Below the pieces are notes generated by a model. That model was not told where the DNA came from. It did no database searches and saw nothing but the letters and a program-made list of their open reading frames with translations. The position numbers and the translations under genes are program-made. A DNA stretch of 64,000 nucleotides from PALSA-505 sp036267135 (GTDB lineage: Bacteria > Actinomycetota > Actinomycetes > Streptosporangiales > Streptosporangiaceae), in contig DATAWQ010000037.1 of the NCBI GenBank assembly GCA_036267135.1, forward strand, positions 1-64,000, given 5' to 3'. Positions within the stretch are counted from its first letter, which is position 1; every line of letters begins with the position of its first letter. Shown here piece by piece: positions 61,128 to 64,000 of this stretch.

Positions 61128-62501
61128 CTACCTGGCCGGCTTGCGCTCCAGCTTCTCCACGATCAGGCGGTAGAACTGGCGCGGGCGCCCAGGCTGCGGC
61201 GTCCGGCTCGGCGGCAGCGGCCAGGCCAGCCCCTCGTCCACCAGGGTGCGCAGCAGCCGGCGGGCGGTGCGCGGCGTGACCGCGAGCAGTCGCCCCGCCA
61301 TCTCCGCGTCCACCACCAGCGTCTCGTCGGTCCCGGCCAGTTTGTCGGCCAGCCGGGCGAGTGTCTCGATCCCCTTGGGCTTGCCCTGCTGTGGTGGTGC
61401 GGACGGCTGCCGGGGGGCGGGCACCAGCGCCCGGCCCTCCCGGTCCAGCGCGAACAGGCCGGCCCGCTGACCCGACTGGGAACGGCCGAGCGCGGCCCGG
61501 GCGTGCGCCTCCGCCTCCTGCGCGGTCCGCCCCATGCCCACGCCCACCTCGAGGGCGATGCCGAGCCCAGATCGGGCCCGCTCGGTGAACGGCGGCATCC
61601 GGAAGCCGTCGGTGGCCGGCTGCAGCGACCCGCGGGTGGCGGTGACGTGGAAGCAGTGGTCGCCCATCGGGCTCACCGTGGCCGCGATCCGCTGCGCCTC
61701 CTGCACCAGGAACCGGTGCACGGTGAGCCGCAACTCCTCCCTGGACTGCCGTGGCGCCGACCGCCGCTGGGTGTCCCGCAGCGTCGGCACCTCGACCACC
61801 ACGACGGCAAGCTGGGCCTCCTCCAGCCTGCGCTGGCTGCCGAGCAGCGTGGCCGTGCGCAGCCCGGCCCTGATGGCGGTGCCGGTGGGCTGCACGGTGA
61901 TCACCGGCACGCCCGCCGTTGTCAGCCGCTCGGCCACCGAGCTCAGGCAGGTCAGCGCCAGCGTGGTCTCGTTCTTGCGGTACAGCCGTTCGTGGAACGC
62001 GGCCAGCGTCGCCGCGCTGCCCATCTCCTCGCGTACATGCACGCCGCGAGTGGAGAAGCCGAGGTCGGTGTACGCCTCGGTCACGTCGCCCCGGCTGAGC
62101 ACGTCCACGCTGACCCGGGTCAGGTCGTAGGAGCCGTCCTGCACCGCCCGCAGCAGCGCGCCGTACATGGCGCTGCCGTTCAGCGGGACCGACGTGGCCG
62201 GCCCGGCCAGCGCCCCGGCCTTGCGCGCATACTCGTAGGGCACCCGGCTGGCGAACAGGCAGACGTCGACCACCGGCCCCAGCCGGAGCACCTTGTCCGC
62301 CGCCTCCTGCTCGTCCCGGTACGCGGCGGCCACCAGGCGCCGGGCTATCCCGCTGTTCTGGCCGCCACCGGCGCCACCGCCCGCGCTTCCGGGAATCTGG
62401 GCCGCCGCCGGATGGCCGGACAGCATGACCCGCTCCACCAGTTCGTGGGGGCCCACCACTCCGATGGTCAGGTCCCCCGCAGCCTGCCGCTGCACACTCA
62501 T
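61128..62501 (-). CDS. Three-part regulator: N-terminal ligand-like domain, GGDEF-like domain, winged HTH
   Basis: A 457-residue protein. Residues ~1-230 look like an alpha/beta periplasmic-binding-type or phosphorylation-sensor fold (DLTIGVVGPHELVERVML, SVPLNGSAMYGALLRAV). The centre carries a degenerate GGDEF/CdaR-like block (GLGIALEVGVGMGRTAQEAEAHARAALGRS). The C-terminus is a winged HTH (DAEMAGRLLAVTPRTARRLLRTLVDEGLAWP). I recognise no exact family. It is probably a DNA-binding regulator of a neighbouring process. Start ATG 62501. Confidence 0.75.
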   Translation of the reverse strand: MSVQRQAAGDLTIGVVGPHELVERVMLSGHPAAAQIPGSAGGGAGGGQNSGIARRLVAAAYRDEQEAADKVLRLGPVVDVCLFASRVPYEYARKAGALAGPATSVPLNGSAMYGALLRAVQDGSYDLTRVSVDVLSRGDVTEAYTDLGFSTRGVHVREEMGSAATLAAFHERLYRKNETTLALTCLSSVAERLTTAGVPVITVQPTGTAIRAGLRTATLLGSQRRLEEAQLAVVVVEVPTLRDTQRRSAPRQSREELRLTVHRFLVQEAQRIAATVSPMGDHCFHVTATRGSLQPATDGFRMPPFTERARSGLGIALEVGVGMGRTAQEAEAHARAALGRSQSGQRAGLFALDREGRALVPAPRQPSAPPQQGKPKGIETLARLADKLAGTDETLVVDAEMAGRLLAVTPRTARRLLRTLVDEGLAWPLPPSRTPQPGRPRQFYRLIVEKLERKPAR

Positions 62502-62920
62502 CGCCGGTCACCGCGCGCGGCCGCAGCCGGCACGCCGGTGTACCCCCCGACCGGCTGAATCGTCCTGCACGGCGTGCATCCGCCAACCGTCCCCCGTCTG
62601 CGGCAGCGATTAAGTCCCGAGCACAAATGTCCGGCCTATCTACGCGGAGCGACTGCCCGATTCTACATTCTGTAACCCGTAAAGAAGATCACGAAAGGAG
62701 ATTTCCGGCAGCCAAAGCGTTCAGAACGGGGTGCGAGTGGGCGTTTTCATGGTGATTTCCGGCGAGTGAAAAGAGAAACGTGGCCTACTGGGCCGCCAGC
62801 CGGTACCGAGGCCGTTGGGGGTCCGGGGGCTCGGGCCCCCGGGCTAGCACTGCGCGGACTAACGGGAAGCTGCCGCAGGCCAGCGAACAGGGCTATCCGT
62901 CTCGTCTCGCCTCGGCCGCC
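62502..62920. other. Intergenic region between regulator and murA
   Basis: The 419 bases hold the regulator leader (with a TAGAAT hexamer on the minus strand, 62665-62660, within a TACATTCTGTA-type dyad) and the murA 3' hairpin. The 79-residue frame at 62766-63005 is a GC-rich shadow, not a gene. The middle ~62640-62760 is AT-richer, consistent with a promoter region. Confidence 0.45.
62823..62842 (-). terminator. Probable murA terminator
   Basis: CCGGGGGC (62823-62830) pairs with GCCCCCGG (62835-62842) around TCGG. It lies 79 nt after the murA stop codon on the minus strand, with no U-run, as usual for terminators in GC-rich actinomycetes. Confidence 0.5.
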
Positions 62921-64000
62921 TCAGTCGGCCGGCTCGGCGGTGATCTGGGCGCCGAGCGCGGTCAGCCGGGACGCGATGGCCGCGTGGCCGCGGTCGATCA
63001 GGTAGCCGGGCGCGACCACCGTCTCGCCTTCGGCCGCCAGCCCGGCCAGGATCAGCGCGATGCCGGTGCGCAGGTCATGCGCCACGACCTCGGTGCCCTT
63101 GAGGTGCGCGGGACCGTGCACGATAACCGCACCCGCGTCCACCTCGATCTTGGCGCCCATCTTGCTCAGCTCGCCGACCAGGGTGTAGCGCCCATCGAAG
63201 ATCGTCTCGCGAATGTAGCTGGTGCCGTCGGCCAGGCAGCTCAGGGCCATGATCGGCGACTGGAGGTCGGTGGCGAATCCGGGGTACGGGCTGGTGATCA
63301 CGTTTATCGGCCGGAGCGGGTGCGCCTGGCGCACCTGCAGCACGGCCCCGTGGGTGGCGAACTCCACCCCCATCTGCTCCAGCTTCCAGCGGAACACGCC
63401 AAAGTGCTCCAGCGACCCGCCGACTAGGCTCAGCTCGCCGCCGGTGATGGCCGCCGCCATCGCGAACACGCCGGCGTCGATCCGGTCCGGCATGACCGTG
63501 TGCTCGACCGCGGTCAGCCGGTCCACGCCATCGACAGTGACGAAGCCGGTGCCGCCGCCGCTGATTCGCGCCCCCATCTTGGTGAGGAACGCGATCACGT
63601 CGAGCACCTCGGGTTCGAGCGCGGTGTTGTCGATCACGGTGCGGCCCGGCGTCAGCGACGCCGCCATGATCAGGTTCTCGGTGCCGGTGTGCGACGGCGT
63701 GTCCAGGTACAGGTGCGCGCCACGGAGGTGGTTCGCCTTGATGTGGATCATGCTGTCGCCCTCGATCACCTCGGCGCCGAGGCGGGCGAAGCCGCGGTAA
63801 TGGAAGTCGAGCTGCCTGCTGCCCAGGTTGCAGCCGCCGATGCCCTCGATGACCGCCTCACCGAGCCGGTGCAGCAGCGCGGGCACGAACAGCACCGACG
63901 CGCGGAACCTGCGCGCGATCTCGGCCGGCAGCACCGGGCTGGTCAGATGGGTCGCGTCCACCACCAGGATGCGCTCGGCCTCGTGGAACTCGACCTTGGC
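62921..64000 (-). CDS. murA: UDP-N-acetylglucosamine 1-carboxyvinyltransferase homologue (5' end outside window)
   Basis: At least 359 residues of a MurA-type enolpyruvyl transferase; the start codon and the N-terminal Lys/Asn site are off the right edge. It retains the fosfomycin-target cysteine in IEGIGGCNLGSRQLDFHYRGF, though the usual GCAIGxRPxD context is changed. Also present are SPYPGFATDLQSPIMALSCLADG and DLRTGIALILAGLAAEGETVV, near-canonical blocks. It should transfer enolpyruvate to UDP-GlcNAc, the first committed step of peptidoglycan synthesis. The divergent active-site loop makes a paralogue with another role possible. Confidence 0.88.
   Translation of the reverse strand, partial: AKVEFHEAERILVVDATHLTSPVLPAEIARRFRASVLFVPALLHRLGEAVIEGIGGCNLGSRQLDFHYRGFARLGAEVIEGDSMIHIKANHLRGAHLYLDTPSHTGTENLIMAASLTPGRTVIDNTALEPEVLDVIAFLTKMGARISGGGTGFVTVDGVDRLTAVEHTVMPDRIDAGVFAMAAAITGGELSLVGGSLEHFGVFRWKLEQMGVEFATHGAVLQVRQAHPLRPINVITSPYPGFATDLQSPIMALSCLADGTSYIRETIFDGRYTLVGELSKMGAKIEVDAGAVIVHGPAHLKGTEVVAHDLRTGIALILAGLAAEGETVVAPGYLIDRGHAAIASRLTALGAQITAEPAD

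Noticed and set aside
62766..63005. Small plus-strand ORF between the regulator and murA
   Set aside because: Low-complexity, GC-rich, overlaps murA on the opposite strand and has no family resemblance or ribosome-binding site.

Overview
The window reads as chromosomal DNA of a high-GC filamentous-type actinomycete. The signs are a WhiB-family wblA gene, Lsr2, the ClpC/ClgR-type arrangement, a Crp/NlpC pair, many GTG starts, strong C/G third-position bias and a gene order that recalls Streptomyces and the Streptosporangiales. The exact genus cannot be told from the sequence. Nearly all of it is core genome; only the first ~0.8 kb looks like the end of a mobile or accessory segment.

Left end (1-1080): a mobile mystery protein A (HTH) / B (Fic) pair runs off the left edge. 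It is separated by an AT-rich promoter region and a strong hairpin from tRNA-Pro(CGG), a typical integration context. Block 1 (1.1-17.6 kb) holds a phosphoesterase, a GatB/YqeY protein, a class A PBP, wblA, two ArsA-type ATPases, a frameshifted Kelch protein, a slipin, DUF4177-RidA, a NUDIX hydrolase, an MBL hydrolase, Crp and an NlpC/P60 hydrolase. It ends with a divergent TetR/methyltransferase pair that shares a double operator, an RraA-like protein and a PPOX protein.

Block 2 (17.7-22.1 kb): a secreted PNGase A-like amidase, an NRAMP-superfamily transporter with atypical metal-site motifs and a structured leader RNA, and inorganic pyrophosphatase. Block 3 (22.2-38.4 kb) is a long co-directional core run: dacB, a zinc metalloprotease, tilS, hpt, ftsH, folE, an MprF-like aminoacyltransferase, folP-folB-folK, DUF3180, DUF2520, panC, coaX and lysS. 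Many neighbours overlap by 4 bases (ATGA/GTGA), so folate, pantothenate/CoA, purine salvage and tRNA functions look translationally coupled.

Block 4 (38.4-55.5 kb): an NlpC/P60 hydrolase under a c-di-AMP (ydaO-type) riboswitch, a GNAT, an EndoQ-like PHP domain fused to a UvrD/PcrA helicase, lsr2, clpC, mutY, radA, dtd, a BKACE, an asparaginase and an XRE regulator. This is rich in DNA repair and protein quality control. Block 5 (55.6-64 kb): an AlaX editing protein, a BlaI/M56 pair, HisC, two sugar-nucleotide epimerases with similar promoter-proximal sequences, an unusual three-part regulator and a MurA homologue that runs off the right edge.

The least-explained observations are: (i) the ~85-nt structured leader of the NRMT-like transporter; (ii) four genes whose best Shine-Dalgarno sequence points to an in-frame ATC rather than ATG/GTG/TTG; (iii) the EndoQ-helicase fusion; (iv) the Fic/HTH pair beside the tRNA; (v) in-gene repeats in folB.
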